Positions 8,338-18,354 are shown, counted from the first letter of the stretch. The stretch is DNA of 64,000 nt from Pseudochelatococcus sp047501465 (GCF_047501465.1 NZ_JAZDRL010000001.1:558001-622000); one strand, 5' to 3'. Notes: generated by a model not told the origin, from the sequence alone. Numbers and translations are program-made.

Positions 8338-8504
8338 GGCGAAATATTGGGTGTGTATTCCACGTCTTCGCCAATTTCGCTTCGTTAAATGAAGCAGAGA
8401 TTAGCGGAGATGGCTGGACTTATTAATCTATAACAGCCATATGCAGCGGAAAGCTCGATGAATCGGGCCTTCAACTGAAGATTTTGCAAAAAGGGAATTT
8501 CGCG

Positions 8505-9728
8505 ATGAGACGTGTCGTGGTGACCGGGATGGGAATTGTGTCGTCCATCGGCAATAACGCGCAGGAAGTGCTGACTTCATTGCGAGAGGCGCGTTCCGGT
8601 ATTGTCTTTGCGCAAGATTATGCGGATCTCGGATTCCGTAGCCGCGTGCATGGTGAGCCAACCATCAAGCCGGAAGACCATGTTGATAGGCGTGCTATGC
8701 GCTTCCATGGTGGTGGTACAGGCTGGAATCATATTGCCATGGATCAGGCTATCGCCGATTCGGGGCTTGAAGAGTCGGACATTAGCAACGAGCGTACCGG
8801 TATCATCATGGGTTCAGGTGGCCCATCCGCGCGTACGCTGGTTGAAGCCGCTGATACGACCCGCACCAAGGGACCAAAGCGTGTGGGGCCGTTCGCTGTG
8901 CCAAAGGCTATGTCATCAACGGCTTCTGCAACGCTCGCAACCTGGTTTAAGATCAAGGGCGTGAATTATTCAATTTCGTCCGCATGCTCGACATCCAGCC
9001 ATTGCGTCGGCAATGCTTATGAGTTGATCCAGTTCGGTAAGCAGGACGTTATGTTTGCTGGTGGCTGTGAAGAGCTCCACTGGACAATGTCCGTGCTGTT
9101 TGATGCGATGGGCGCGATGTCCTCCAAGTACAACGATACACCTGCAAACGCTTCACGCGCATATGACGCTAACCGCGATGGTTTCGTGATTGCTGGTGGT
9201 GCTGGTGTTCTCGTGCTTGAAGAGCTCGAGCACGCCAAGGCGCGTGGCGCGAAAATTTATGCTGAAATTGTTGGTTACGGCGCAACGTCGGACGGTTACG
9301 ACATGGTTGCTCCATCAGGCGAAGGTGCTGAACGCTGCATGCGTCAGGCACTGGCAACGGTCGATGTACCGGTTGATTACATCAACCCCCACGCAACTTC
9401 GACGCCTGCAGGTGATGGACCGGAAATTGATGCTATTCGTCGTGTTTTCGGCGCTGGCGATGCCTGCCCTCCAATCTCAGCAACGAAGTCGCTTACAGGT
9501 CACTCGCTGGGTGCCGCAGGCGTGCAGGAAGCAATCTATTCGCTGCTGATGCTCAACAACAACTTCATCTGCAAGAGCGCCAACATTGAGGAGCTCGATC
9601 CCGCATTTGCCGATATGCCAATCATCCGTGAGCGCGTCGACAATGCTTCTCTCAATTGCGTGATGTCAAATTCCTTCGGCTTTGGCGGCACCAACGCCAC
9701 GCTTATTTTCAAGCGCCTCGAAGCCTAA
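8505..9728 (+). CDS. fabB: 3-oxoacyl-ACP synthase I
   Basis: Beta-ketoacyl-ACP synthase I condenses malonyl-ACP with the cis-3-decenoyl primer made by FabA. The 407-residue thiolase-fold protein has the nucleophile Cys161 in SSACSTSSHC and the two catalytic histidines in NPHATSTPAGDGPE and KSLTGHSLGAAG. The glycine-rich end is NSFGFGGTNA. The ATG at 8505 is preceded by AAGGGA eight bases upstream and starts with the family MRRVVVTGMG. An upstream in-frame TTG (8484) is rejected. fabI begins 10 bp after the stop, so the two are translated from one message. Confidence 0.97.
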   Translation: MRRVVVTGMGIVSSIGNNAQEVLTSLREARSGIVFAQDYADLGFRSRVHGEPTIKPEDHVDRRAMRFHGGGTGWNHIAMDQAIADSGLEESDISNERTGIIMGSGGPSARTLVEAADTTRTKGPKRVGPFAVPKAMSSTASATLATWFKIKGVNYSISSACSTSSHCVGNAYELIQFGKQDVMFAGGCEELHWTMSVLFDAMGAMSSKYNDTPANASRAYDANRDGFVIAGGAGVLVLEELEHAKARGAKIYAEIVGYGATSDGYDMVAPSGEGAERCMRQALATVDVPVDYINPHATSTPAGDGPEIDAIRRVFGAGDACPPISATKSLTGHSLGAAGVQEAIYSLLMLNNNFICKSANIEELDPAFADMPIIRERVDNASLNCVMSNSFGFGGTNATLIFKRLEA

Positions 9729-9738
9729 GGAGACGCAC

Positions 9739-10575
9739 GTGATAAAAGGTCTGATGCAAGGAAAACGCGGCCTCATCATGGGGGTGGCTAACGATCATTC
9801 CATTGCCTGGGGGATTGCTAAAACGCTTTACGAGCATGGCGCCGAACTGGCATTTACGTATCAGGGGGATGCGCTTCGCAAGCGTGTGGCCCCTCTTGCG
9901 GCAAGTGTTGGCTCAGACGTTATACTGCCATGCGATGTCGAGGACCTCGATTCAGTTGATGCTGTGTTCGCGGCGCTCAAGGAACAATGGGGCAGCATCG
10001 ACTTTCTCGTGCATGCAGTTGCTTTCTCCGACAAAAGCGAGCTTAAGGGGCGTTATGCCGACACCTCGCGCGACAACTTCGGTCGCACAATGCTGATTTC
10101 GTGCTTTTCCTTCACTGAAGTGGCGAAGCGTGCTGCAGCGATCATGCCCAATGGTGGTTCTATCGTAACGCTTACTTACGGTGGATCGACGCGGGTAATG
10201 CCGAACTACAATGTCATGGGCGTCGCCAAGGCTGCGCTTGAAGCAAGTGTTCGTTATCTCGCCAATGATTTTGGCCCGGATGCCATCCGTATCAATGCTA
10301 TCTCGGCCGGCCCGGTACGCACACTGGCAGGCGCTGGTATTGCAGATGCACGACTGATGTTCTCGTATCAGAAGGCTAATGCTCCCTTAAGACGCACTGT
10401 TACAACCGAAGAAATCGGTGGCGCCGCAGCTTATCTGCTGTCGGATCTTTCAACAGGTGTGACAGGCGAAATTCATTATGTCGACTCGGGATATAATATC
10501 ATCTCGATGCCACGTACTGATGCTCTTAAAATTCAGGATGAAGTAGAGGCGGCGGTTGAGGCTGCTGCCAGGTAA
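9739..10575 (+). CDS. fabI: Enoyl-ACP reductase (NADH)
   Basis: FabI reduces trans-2-enoyl-ACP, the last step of each fatty-acid elongation round. It is an SDR-fold protein of 278 residues. The N-terminal nucleotide site is GKRGLIMGVANDHSIAWGIA. The active site has Tyr147 (in LTYGGS), Tyr157 and Lys164 in the PNYNVMGVAKAALE motif, with the Y-x6-K spacing specific to FabI. The start is GTG at 9739 with AAGGAG six bases before it; reading further upstream would overlap fabB. It is the third gene of fabA-fabB-fabI. The region 10576-10866 behind it holds no recognised gene. Confidence 0.96.
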   Translation: MIKGLMQGKRGLIMGVANDHSIAWGIAKTLYEHGAELAFTYQGDALRKRVAPLAASVGSDVILPCDVEDLDSVDAVFAALKEQWGSIDFLVHAVAFSDKSELKGRYADTSRDNFGRTMLISCFSFTEVAKRAAAIMPNGGSIVTLTYGGSTRVMPNYNVMGVAKAALEASVRYLANDFGPDAIRINAISAGPVRTLAGAGIADARLMFSYQKANAPLRRTVTTEEIGGAAAYLLSDLSTGVTGEIHYVDSGYNIISMPRTDALKIQDEVEAAVEAAAR

Positions 10576-10866
10576 ATTTTAGCGCGCGGTGTAATGTTGA
10601 ATATTGCATCGCGCACTTAATTTCAGTGTGATTACCTTTGTTAATGTCAGGTTGATTATTGGATGGCGTAGCGAGGCTAACCTCAATCAATATCAGCTCT
10701 ACATTCTATAATTAATATTGGGCGGCAATTCACTGTAAGCCCGCACTAAATTTCATTTTCCGTTGATAGGCTCTCGACATCCCATTCCTTTACAATCGAC
10801 TGTGCTAGTTTCACGTTGAAAGAATGCGGTTAACCTCGCCCCAATGATGGGGGTCCAGGAGAGCGA

Positions 10867-11766
10867 ATGAGACATGTGAACTGGTTAGTGCAATTGATCT
10901 GGCTATCATTGCGCCGCTTTGATGCTCACGACGGTTGGGCAATTGCCAGTCATATTGCGCTTTCTGCGCTTATGTCGCTTTTCCCGTTTGTCATTCTTAT
11001 TGCAGCCCTCGCCTCAACCTTTCAGGCGGAGGGGCTTGCAGATGGGGTCACTGACCTCATGCTGGAGACCTGGCCTAAAGAGGTCGCTATCCCCATTGGA
11101 CAGGAAATTCATCAGGTGCTGACCGTTCAGCGCGGAGATCTCCTGACGGTAGGCGCACTACTCGCGCTATACTTCTCATCAAACGGCGTTGAAGCGCTGA
11201 GAATTGGCCTTAACCGTGCATACGAAGTGAAAGAGACACGTTCATGGTGGATCACACGCCTTGAGGCCTTTGGCTATGTTATCGGCGGCGCTGTGGTGCT
11301 AATTGTATTTGCCTTCCTCGTCGTTCTGGGGCCCCTATTATGGCAAACAATGGTCGAGTGGGCGCCAGCACTTGAACCATTAAAGGGCATCGTAGTCGCC
11401 GTTCGTTTTTCGGTTGCTACGCTTGTGATTGTTGTTGCTCTGATAGTTGGACACCTATGGTTACCCAGTGAGCGCGCCCATGCCCGTAAAAATCGAATTG
11501 TAGGGCGGCGCACACTTCTATCTGTGTTTCCAGGCATATTGATGACGCTTGCGCTCTGGTTGATAGCTGGTACCGCTTTTGGGTTATATCTTGAGAGCTT
11601 TTCCCGTAATTATGTTTCAACCTATGCGGGATTGGCATCCGGTATGATTGTACTGGTATTTTTATACATGCTTGCAGCAATTTTCATTTACGGTGCAGAG
11701 CTTAATGCCGCTATCCTCATGTTGCGCGCGAAGAAGGTGAACGCACTATCTTTATCTTCACGTTAA
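10867..11766 (+). CDS. YihY/virulence factor BrkB family membrane protein
   Basis: A 299-residue polytopic inner-membrane protein of the YihY (formerly misnamed RNase BN) family, function unknown. About six membrane helices are visible (roughly residues 25-52, 88-106, 133-163, 175-200, 218-245 and 253-282). Family motifs are DGWAIASHIALSALMSLFPF near the N-terminus and SSNGVEALRIGLNRAYEV in the middle. YAGLASGMIVLVFLYM and the final YGAELNA are also present. The ATG at 10867 has AGGAG six bases upstream. A GNAT acetyltransferase follows 11 bp downstream and is probably co-transcribed. Confidence 0.88.
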   Translation: MRHVNWLVQLIWLSLRRFDAHDGWAIASHIALSALMSLFPFVILIAALASTFQAEGLADGVTDLMLETWPKEVAIPIGQEIHQVLTVQRGDLLTVGALLALYFSSNGVEALRIGLNRAYEVKETRSWWITRLEAFGYVIGGAVVLIVFAFLVVLGPLLWQTMVEWAPALEPLKGIVVAVRFSVATLVIVVALIVGHLWLPSERAHARKNRIVGRRTLLSVFPGILMTLALWLIAGTAFGLYLESFSRNYVSTYAGLASGMIVLVFLYMLAAIFIYGAELNAAILMLRAKKVNALSLSSR

Positions 11767-11777
11767 GGCAGTTTGGT

Positions 11778-12236
11778 ATGCTATCGGAGATTTTGATCCG
11801 CAAGGCAGTTGATAATGATGCTGAAGCGGTAAGCCAGGTGATTTTGGCAGCCTTACACGAGAGTAACGCAAAAGATTACACGCATGATATCATTGAGCGT
11901 GTGGAGAAGAACTTTACCCCGACTGCCTTATTGGTGCTTTTTAGAAAGCGCAGGGTTTTTGTGGCGGTTTTGAATGACAAGATTGTTGGTACGGCCAGTC
12001 TGGATGGGCGCACTGTACGGTCGGTGTTTGTTATGCCCGACATGCAGGGCTTTGGCATTGGCAAACAACTTATAGAAGAGATAGTCGCATCCGCGCGCTC
12101 TGAGGGGATAAGCATTTTGGTCGTCCCCTCGTCTGTAACCGCGGAATCTTTTTACTCCAGACTTGGATTCAAGGCTGTCCAAGATAGCTACTACGGCGAT
12201 GAACGCACTATCATCATGGAGCGCGCCATAACTTAA
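11778..12236 (+). CDS. GNAT-family N-acetyltransferase
   Basis: A 152-residue GCN5-related acetyltransferase using acetyl-CoA. The N-terminus ILIRKAVDNDAEAVSQVI is the usual beta1-alpha1 segment. The acetyl-CoA pyrophosphate loop is MQGFGIGKQLIEEIV (about residues 93-108, Q/R-x-x-G-x-G/A type). The C-terminal SFYSRLGFKAVQDS is motif B. The acceptor substrate cannot be inferred. It starts 11 bp after yihY, so the two probably form an operon. Its stop faces the ubiG stop 50 bp away. Confidence 0.85.
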   Translation: MLSEILIRKAVDNDAEAVSQVILAALHESNAKDYTHDIIERVEKNFTPTALLVLFRKRRVFVAVLNDKIVGTASLDGRTVRSVFVMPDMQGFGIGKQLIEEIVASARSEGISILVVPSSVTAESFYSRLGFKAVQDSYYGDERTIIMERAIT

Positions 12237-12286
12237 TGGCGCGGATAAATTTGAGCGAGGACCGAGAGAGCTTTAAAAGGTCTCCA

Positions 12287-13060
12287 TCACACACGGCTAG
12301 CCGCGAGCATATAATTTACCGCCAAATCCGATGACTGGCGCCATTGATCTCGCAGTGGATTATAAACAACCCCTCTCCGCTCCGTTACAGCCAGACCATG
12401 ACGGGTGATTGCACTGGCAAGCTCATCGGGGGTTACAAACTTGTGCCAGTCATGCGTACCACGGGGCAACCAACGCAGAATATATTCAGCTCCCACGATG
12501 GCCAGAGCAAATGATTTTGCTGTGCGGTTAAGCGTAGCCATGACCAATAAACCGCCAGGCCGAACAACTGCGCACGTGGCTGCCACAAAGGCATCAACAT
12601 CTGCCACGTGCTCAACCACTTCCATAGCAAGCACGATATCGAACCGCTCACCATGCGCTGCAACGTCTTCCACCATTTGCGAGCGATAATCGATGGAAAG
12701 ACCCTGCTGTTGAGCATGGGAGCGCGCTACCGCGAGGTTTTTTTCCGCTGGATCAAGCCCTGTTACTGACGCCCCTAACCGCGCCAGTGGCTCAGACAGA
12801 ACTCCACCGCCACATCCGATATCGAGTATGTTTAGCCCTGCAAGCGGAGCATCAGATCGGATATCGCGCGCAAAATGATTCGCCGCTAAATCGCGGATAA
12901 ATTCAACACGTACGGGGTTGAAGCGATGCAAGGGCCGCATAGGCCCATGCGGATCCCACCATGTTTCAGCCAGCCGATCAAAGCGGGCCACCTCTTCAGG
13001 ATCGACCGTTCCACGCGCTGTATGCGGTTCGGCTCTTTCATTCTGTTGAGCGCCAGTCAT
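12287..13060 (-). CDS. ubiG: Ubiquinone biosynthesis O-methyltransferase
   Basis: UbiG performs both O-methylations of the ubiquinone ring (2-polyprenyl-6-hydroxyphenol and 3-demethylubiquinol) using SAM. The 257-residue protein has the signature EVARFDRLAETWWDPHGPMRPLH at its N-terminus. The SAM motif I is LDIGCGGGVLSEPLARLG with the acidic residue in GLDPAEK, and motif II/III is IVLAMEVVEHVAD. The ATG at 13060 is chosen because GAGGA lies just upstream and it gives the family N-terminus; an open frame extends a further 54 codons but has no homologous look. It diverges from lysC, the common Hyphomicrobiales order. Confidence 0.95.
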   Translation of the reverse strand: MTGAQQNERAEPHTARGTVDPEEVARFDRLAETWWDPHGPMRPLHRFNPVRVEFIRDLAANHFARDIRSDAPLAGLNILDIGCGGGVLSEPLARLGASVTGLDPAEKNLAVARSHAQQQGLSIDYRSQMVEDVAAHGERFDIVLAMEVVEHVADVDAFVAATCAVVRPGGLLVMATLNRTAKSFALAIVGAEYILRWLPRGTHDWHKFVTPDELASAITRHGLAVTERRGVVYNPLRDQWRQSSDLAVNYMLAASRV

Positions 13061-13260
13061 CACGTCCTCGTACTTTGGCTTAACTGTGGTTTTATATTTT
13101 GAGTTATTCCAATATAACAACATGCGGGCTAGAACCATTGACATGGGAAGCCTTGCTCGGCATCTATACACGCCTTTCATGCCGTTTTCAGCGGTTGAAT
13201 GCCAATTTCTTAATGGCCGCACTTGCGGCGTTGCCTACGGAAAGCGAACCTGAACCGATC

Positions 13261-14529
13261 ATGGCCCGTCTGGTGTTGAAGTTCGGCGGTACGTCCGTCG
13301 CCACAATCGAACGCATCCGCAACGTGGCTCAGCATGTGAAGCGTGAGGTGGATGCTGGTCATCAAGTCGCGGTGGTTGTTTCCGCTATGGCGGGTAAAAC
13401 CAACGAACTGGTGGAATGGTGTCGCGAAGCCTCGCCTATGCATGATGCGCGCGAATATGATGCCATCGTTGCCTCTGGAGAGCAGGTTACTGCTGGCCTT
13501 CTGGCGATTACGCTACAGTCAATGGGGCTTGATGCACGTTCGTGGCTTGGCTGGCAAATCCCGGTTTTGACCGATGGTGCCCATGGCTCAGCGCGCATCA
13601 CCGGCATTGATGGCGCGCCGCTAATTGAGGCCTTTGAAAATCAGAACCAGATTGCTGTTATTGCTGGTTTTCAAGGGATCCATCAGTCAACTGGCCGCAT
13701 TACCACGCTAGGTCGTGGTGGCTCAGATACCAGCGCGGTGGCGATTGCTGCAGCAGTTCACGCAGATCGCTGCGATATTTATACAGACGTAGATGGTGTC
13801 TATACGACTGATCCACGCGTTGTGCCGCATGCCAGCAGGCTTGACCGCGTGTCGTTTGAAGAGATGCTGGAAATGGCGTCGCTCGGCGCAAAGGTTCTGC
13901 AGGTACGTTCGGTCGAACTTGCAATGATTCATAAAGTGCGCACCTTTGTGCGCTCAAGCTTCGACGATCCGGCAGCGCCAACGCCCGGCACCCTGATTTG
14001 CGATGAGGAGGATATCTTGGAACAACAGGTTGTGACCGGCATTGCCTTCTCGCGTGATGAAGCGCAAATCACGCTGCGTCGCGTGGCCGATCATCCCGGC
14101 ATCGCCGCTTCGATCTTCGGCCCACTTGCTGACGCTAACATCAACGTCGACATGATCATTCAGGTTGTGTCGGATGATACGACAACTACCGACATCACTT
14201 TCACGGTGCCGGCATCAAGTTATGAGCGGGCGCGTAAAATCATTGAAGAGCAGCGCGAAACGATCCAGTACGCAACGTTACAGGGGGCAACCGATGTCGT
14301 GAAAATTTCGGCTATCGGTATCGGTATGCGTAGCCATGCGGGTGTGGCGGCGCGAGGCTTCCGGGCGCTTGCGGATAAAGGCATCAACATTCGTGCAATC
14401 ACAACGTCCGAGATCAAGTTCTCAGTGTTGATTGATGCTGAGTACACTGAACTTGCGGTTCGTACGCTGCATTCTCTCTACGGCCTCGATAAGAAAGCTG
14501 ATGTCGTGGCGGAGAAGGCAGCTGAGTAA
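13261..14529 (+). CDS. lysC: Aspartokinase
   Basis: Aspartate kinase phosphorylates L-aspartate, the first step to lysine, threonine, methionine and diaminopimelate. It has 422 residues. The kinase domain opens with the KFGGTSVA motif (residues 7-14) and includes VVSAMAGKTNELV and TTLGRGGSDTSAVA. Two ACT regulatory domains fill the last about 160 residues (ITLRRVADHPG onward and VKISAIGIGMRSHAGVAARGF), consistent with feedback inhibition. The ATG at 13261 gives the conserved start although its Shine-Dalgarno is weak. An in-frame ATG at 13213 would add 16 residues. It is followed after 399 bp by ptsP. Confidence 0.96.
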   Translation: MARLVLKFGGTSVATIERIRNVAQHVKREVDAGHQVAVVVSAMAGKTNELVEWCREASPMHDAREYDAIVASGEQVTAGLLAITLQSMGLDARSWLGWQIPVLTDGAHGSARITGIDGAPLIEAFENQNQIAVIAGFQGIHQSTGRITTLGRGGSDTSAVAIAAAVHADRCDIYTDVDGVYTTDPRVVPHASRLDRVSFEEMLEMASLGAKVLQVRSVELAMIHKVRTFVRSSFDDPAAPTPGTLICDEEDILEQQVVTGIAFSRDEAQITLRRVADHPGIAASIFGPLADANINVDMIIQVVSDDTTTTDITFTVPASSYERARKIIEEQRETIQYATLQGATDVVKISAIGIGMRSHAGVAARGFRALADKGINIRAITTSEIKFSVLIDAEYTELAVRTLHSLYGLDKKADVVAEKAAE

Positions 14530-14928
14530 GCTGCCCTGGCCTTCCCGGGCCGCTAGTAGTTTTGTTGTCCATGATATCCATGTTTCTGCTGAATCATGGA
14601 TATCAATTTCACGTGCTGTCATCGTATTTTCATGTCATGATATCATTCCTATGCTGAGATATTTATGCTGCGATGCAACAATAGATAAAGCAGCGTAGAA
14701 AATAGCTTAAGTGCATGCAGTCGTTTATAGGGCAAAACCACGTTCATGCGTTTGATGTTCCAGGATAAGGGGCTAATATTGCCCAACTCTTTTTATCTGG
14801 ACACTTGCAGATATGCATGAACCTTGGTTATACCCCAATTAAGGCATGTCGGGGGTCTTCGTGATGACTCGCAGATCGAGACCGATACAGCAAAGCTCGA
14901 ATTTAACGGGCGGGATGGGAATGGGCTG
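14530..14928. other. Gap between lysC and ptsP with a 10-bp palindrome
   Basis: 399 bp without a convincing gene. GATATCCATG (14573-14582) is repeated inverted as CATGGATATC (14595-14604), a 10-bp perfect stem with a 12-nt loop, but no T-run follows. A regulatory site or a terminator are both possible. The ptsP Shine-Dalgarno-like GGGA is at 14917-14920. Confidence 0.5.
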
Positions 14929-17196
14929 ATGCGGGGAGCGTTAGGGAGCCCACGATTGCTTTTACGTCGTCTCCGGGAAGTGATGGCGGAACCAGTCAGC
15001 GCGCAAGAGCGACTGGATAAAGTAGTCGTTGTCATCGCATCCAATATGGTTGCGGAAGTATGCTCCTGCTATGTGCTTCGCGTTGATGGTACGTTGGAGC
15101 TTTATGCTACCGAAGGTCTGAATCCTGAAGCTGTTCATTTAACCACTATGCGCCTTGGCGAGGGTATCGTTGGTACCATCGCGCGTGATGCGGCACCGCT
15201 CGCTCTAACGGATGCGCAGCTACACCCTGCCTATTCCTACAAGCCTGAGACTGGTGAAGAAGTTTACCACAGCTTTCTTGGTGTGCCGATCCTGCGAGCG
15301 GGCAATACATTAGGTGTGCTCGTCGTTCAAAACCGTGCCCACCGCAGCTACACAGAAGAAGAGATCGAAGCGCTGCAGACCACCGCTATGGTGCTCGCTG
15401 AAATGATCGCTTCTGGTGAATTACAGGCATTGGCAAAACCTGGTGCAGACATTGCCGTGCGCCGTTCCTTGCACTTACACGGTGTTTCGCTTGCTGACGG
15501 TGTCGGGCTTGGGCATGCTGTGATGCATGAGCCGCGCGTGGTGGTTAAGGACCTCATTGCTGACGATCCGCTGGTGGAGCTGGAACGGATTGACAAGGGC
15601 ATAGCGACCGTCCGCGAGACTATTGATCGGTTGGTTGAGCGAGGCGATGTGGCGCATAATGGCGAGCACCGAGACGTGCTGGAAACAGTCCGTATGTTTG
15701 CCAATGATCAGGGCTGGATCAGGCGTGTTCGTGAGGTTGTCCATACGGGTCTTACTGCGGAAGCTGCTGTAGAGCGTGTGCAGTCGGATCTGCGGGCGCG
15801 GATGCTGCGTCAGACGGACCCTTATCTGCGTGATCGTCTGCATGATCTGGATGAGCTCTCGGATCGGCTATTGCATGCTCTAGCCGGAGAGCATTTTGGT
15901 GCTTCACGCGAGGAGTTACCGGAAAATGCTGTACTGATTGCACGTTCCATGGGGCCTGCTGCGCTGCTGGATTATGATCGTTCGCGCTTGCGCGGTCTTG
16001 TGCTTGAAGAAGGGGGCCCTGCAAGTCATATAGCGATTGTGGCACGTGCATTGGGGATTCCGACTGTAAGCGAGATTGCAGGCATTACGGGCCTGGTCGA
16101 GTCTGGAGATGCTATCATTGTGGATGGGGCAGCTGGCGATGTTCAGGTGCGCCCTCAGCCGGATGTCCAGGCTGCATATGCCGAAAAGGCGCGGTTACGC
16201 GCGAAGCGGCAGGAGCAATACCGCGCGCTGCGTGAATTGCCTGCAATCACTCTTGATGGCACTCCCATTTCGCTTAACCTCAATGCAGGCTTGCTGGTTG
16301 ATCTGCCGCATGTATCGGAAACGAAAGCGGATGGGATAGGCCTTTTCCGTACCGAGCTGCAGTTCATGATTGCCGAACGGATGCCCTCCACGAGTGAGCA
16401 GGAAACCCTCTACCGACAAGTGCTTGATGAACTGAATGATGCGCCAATCACCTTCCGCACACTGGATATCGGCGGTGATAAAGTGTTGCCGTATATGCAG
16501 GCGGTGGAAGAGGAAAATCCGGCTCTTGGTTGGCGCGCTATCCGCATCGGTCTTGATCGGCCCGGGCTGCTTCGGGCTCAGGTGCGGGCGCTTCTTAAGG
16601 CAGGCGGTGGACGCGCGCTGAAAGTTATGTTCCCGATGGTTGCGACCGTCGAAGAGTTTGTGCGCGCCAAAGCCATTGTTGCGCGTGAACTGGCTTATCT
16701 ACGCAAACATGGCCATGTGGAGCCGACCTCGCTCGCAGTGGGTGTGATGGTTGAGGTCCCCTCCCTCATTTTCCAAATTGATGAGTTGGTGAAGGTTGCT
16801 GACTTTTTATCCATTGGCTCCAATGACTTAATGCAGTTTCTTTATGCAGCAGATCGAGAGAATCGACAGGTATCTGAACGCTTTGATCCGCTTAGCGCCC
16901 CTTTGCTGCGAGCATTAAAAGTGGTGCACGATAGCGCTACAGCTGCCAACACGCCAGTTACGCTTTGCGGTGAAATTGGTGGCAAGCCGCTAGAGGCCAT
17001 GGCGTTAATCGGCATTGGTTTCCGGTCGTTTTCGATGTCACCTGCTTCTATAGGTCCGGTTAAGGCCATGCTGCTGTCACTTGATGTCCAGGCAATCACC
17101 GCAGAGATAGAGCATTTACTGGTCACGGCCGGTGAGCGAGGCACGTTACGACAGGCCTTGGCAAGCTTTGCTTCTGCACGAGGTATTCCTGTATAA
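14929..17196 (+). CDS. ptsP: PTS-Ntr enzyme I (phosphoenolpyruvate-protein phosphotransferase)
   Basis: EI-Ntr takes phosphate from PEP and passes it to NPr and EIIA-Ntr, a regulatory cascade sensing nitrogen and carbon status. The 755-residue protein has an N-terminal GAF domain (about residues 20-160) that binds glutamine/2-oxoglutarate in known homologues. The EI domains follow. The phospho-histidine is H367 in GGPASHIAIVARALGIP. The PEP site includes GIGLFRTELQFM, FRTLDIGGDKVLPY and SIGSNDLMQFLYAADR. The catalytic Cys680 is in LCGEIGG. The ATG at 14929 gives the family start MRGALGSPR. prfA starts 72 bp downstream on the same strand. Confidence 0.95.
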   Translation: MRGALGSPRLLLRRLREVMAEPVSAQERLDKVVVVIASNMVAEVCSCYVLRVDGTLELYATEGLNPEAVHLTTMRLGEGIVGTIARDAAPLALTDAQLHPAYSYKPETGEEVYHSFLGVPILRAGNTLGVLVVQNRAHRSYTEEEIEALQTTAMVLAEMIASGELQALAKPGADIAVRRSLHLHGVSLADGVGLGHAVMHEPRVVVKDLIADDPLVELERIDKGIATVRETIDRLVERGDVAHNGEHRDVLETVRMFANDQGWIRRVREVVHTGLTAEAAVERVQSDLRARMLRQTDPYLRDRLHDLDELSDRLLHALAGEHFGASREELPENAVLIARSMGPAALLDYDRSRLRGLVLEEGGPASHIAIVARALGIPTVSEIAGITGLVESGDAIIVDGAAGDVQVRPQPDVQAAYAEKARLRAKRQEQYRALRELPAITLDGTPISLNLNAGLLVDLPHVSETKADGIGLFRTELQFMIAERMPSTSEQETLYRQVLDELNDAPITFRTLDIGGDKVLPYMQAVEEENPALGWRAIRIGLDRPGLLRAQVRALLKAGGGRALKVMFPMVATVEEFVRAKAIVARELAYLRKHGHVEPTSLAVGVMVEVPSLIFQIDELVKVADFLSIGSNDLMQFLYAADRENRQVSERFDPLSAPLLRALKVVHDSATAANTPVTLCGEIGGKPLEAMALIGIGFRSFSMSPASIGPVKAMLLSLDVQAITAEIEHLLVTAGERGTLRQALASFASARGIPV

Positions 17197-17268
17197 TGGT
17201 GTTTGCAAAGTTTTCAGCTTCTCGCGCTTAATGGCCGAGCTCCTTGCCTTCTCATTTTCGTAAGTTTC

Positions 17269-18354
17269 ATGTCCGATATCAGCACACCTCCAGTCGCTCG
17301 TTTAGCCGCGATTATTGACCGCCATGCCGTCCTTACAGCAACGCTTGCTGCGGGCGCGGATTCCGATACCTTTGTAGCGTTATCGCGTGAACTGTCGGAC
17401 CTCGATCCAGTGGTTGATGCAATCCGCACCTATCAGGCAGCGGAATCTAACCTTGCAGACATCGAAGCACTGATTGATGATCCGCAGCTAGACCGCGAAA
17501 TGCGCGCATTTGCGGCTGATGAGCGTCCAGCTGCTGTCGAACAGTTAGGTGAAGCAGCGCGTGCGCTCACCATTATGTTGTTGCCCAAGGATGCCGCAGA
17601 CGAAAAGAGCGCTATTCTGGAAATCCGTGCCGGCACTGGTGGTGATGAGGCATCGCTGTTTGCGGGCGATTTGCTGCGCATGTACACGCGTTATGCTGCC
17701 ATACGTGGATGGTCGGTTGAGGTGCTATCTGAAAGTCCTGGCACGGCGGGTGGCTTTAAGGAAGTTATCGCCGAGGTTAAGGGACGGGGCGTATTTGCGC
17801 GGCTGAAGTTTGAGTCTGGTACACACCGGGTGCAGCGCGTGCCAGAAACAGAGACATCAGGCCGTATCCATACTTCAGCAGCCACTGTCGCCGTATTACC
17901 GGAAGCAGAAGACGTTGATATCAACATTGATGAAACTGATCTGCGGATTGAAACCATGCGTGCAGGTGGCGCTGGCGGGCAGCATGTAAACAAGACTGAA
18001 TCGGCCATCCGCATAACGCATATCCCCACGAACACAGTTGTAATGGTGCAAGAAGAGCGCTCCCAGCATCGTAACCGCGCTAAAGCCATGGCGATGCTGC
18101 GCGCCAAGCTCTATGATGCAGAGCGCAATCGCACAGATGCTGCGCGCGCGCAGGATCGTAAATTGCAAGTAGGATCAGGAGACCGTTCAGAGCGGATACG
18201 CACTTACAATTTTCCGCAAGGGCGGGTGACAGATCACCGCATAAACCTCACGCTCTATAAACTTGATGAGGTTATGATGGGAACCGCCCTCGACCAATTA
18301 CTTGATGCGCTTATAGCCGAGCATCAGGCCGAGCTTTTGGCCGCGCAGGCTTGA
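17269..18354 (+). CDS. prfA: Peptide chain release factor 1
   Basis: RF1 recognises UAA and UAG and triggers peptidyl-tRNA hydrolysis. The 361-residue protein carries the universal GGQ (residues 236-238) inside RAGGAGGQHVNKTESA, which is the target for methylation by the next gene product. The preceding ILEIRAGTGGDEASLFAGDL and following RTYNFPQGRVTDHRINLTLY are RF1 hallmarks. The codon-recognition region is ETSGRIHTSAATVA. The ATG at 17269 is used, giving the standard length; upstream codons are open but unconserved. prmC follows after 7 bp, so the substrate and its modifying enzyme are co-transcribed. Confidence 0.97.
   Translation: MSDISTPPVARLAAIIDRHAVLTATLAAGADSDTFVALSRELSDLDPVVDAIRTYQAAESNLADIEALIDDPQLDREMRAFAADERPAAVEQLGEAARALTIMLLPKDAADEKSAILEIRAGTGGDEASLFAGDLLRMYTRYAAIRGWSVEVLSESPGTAGGFKEVIAEVKGRGVFARLKFESGTHRVQRVPETETSGRIHTSAATVAVLPEAEDVDINIDETDLRIETMRAGGAGGQHVNKTESAIRITHIPTNTVVMVQEERSQHRNRAKAMAMLRAKLYDAERNRTDAARAQDRKLQVGSGDRSERIRTYNFPQGRVTDHRINLTLYKLDEVMMGTALDQLLDALIAEHQAELLAAQA

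Noticed and set aside
8484..8504. TTG start for FabB seven codons upstream
   Set aside because: ATG 8505 has a well-spaced AAGGGA and matches the family start.
13061..13222. N-terminal extension of UbiG overlapping the lysC upstream region
   Set aside because: The extension lacks conservation features, and ATG 13060 has GAGGA and the family N-terminus.
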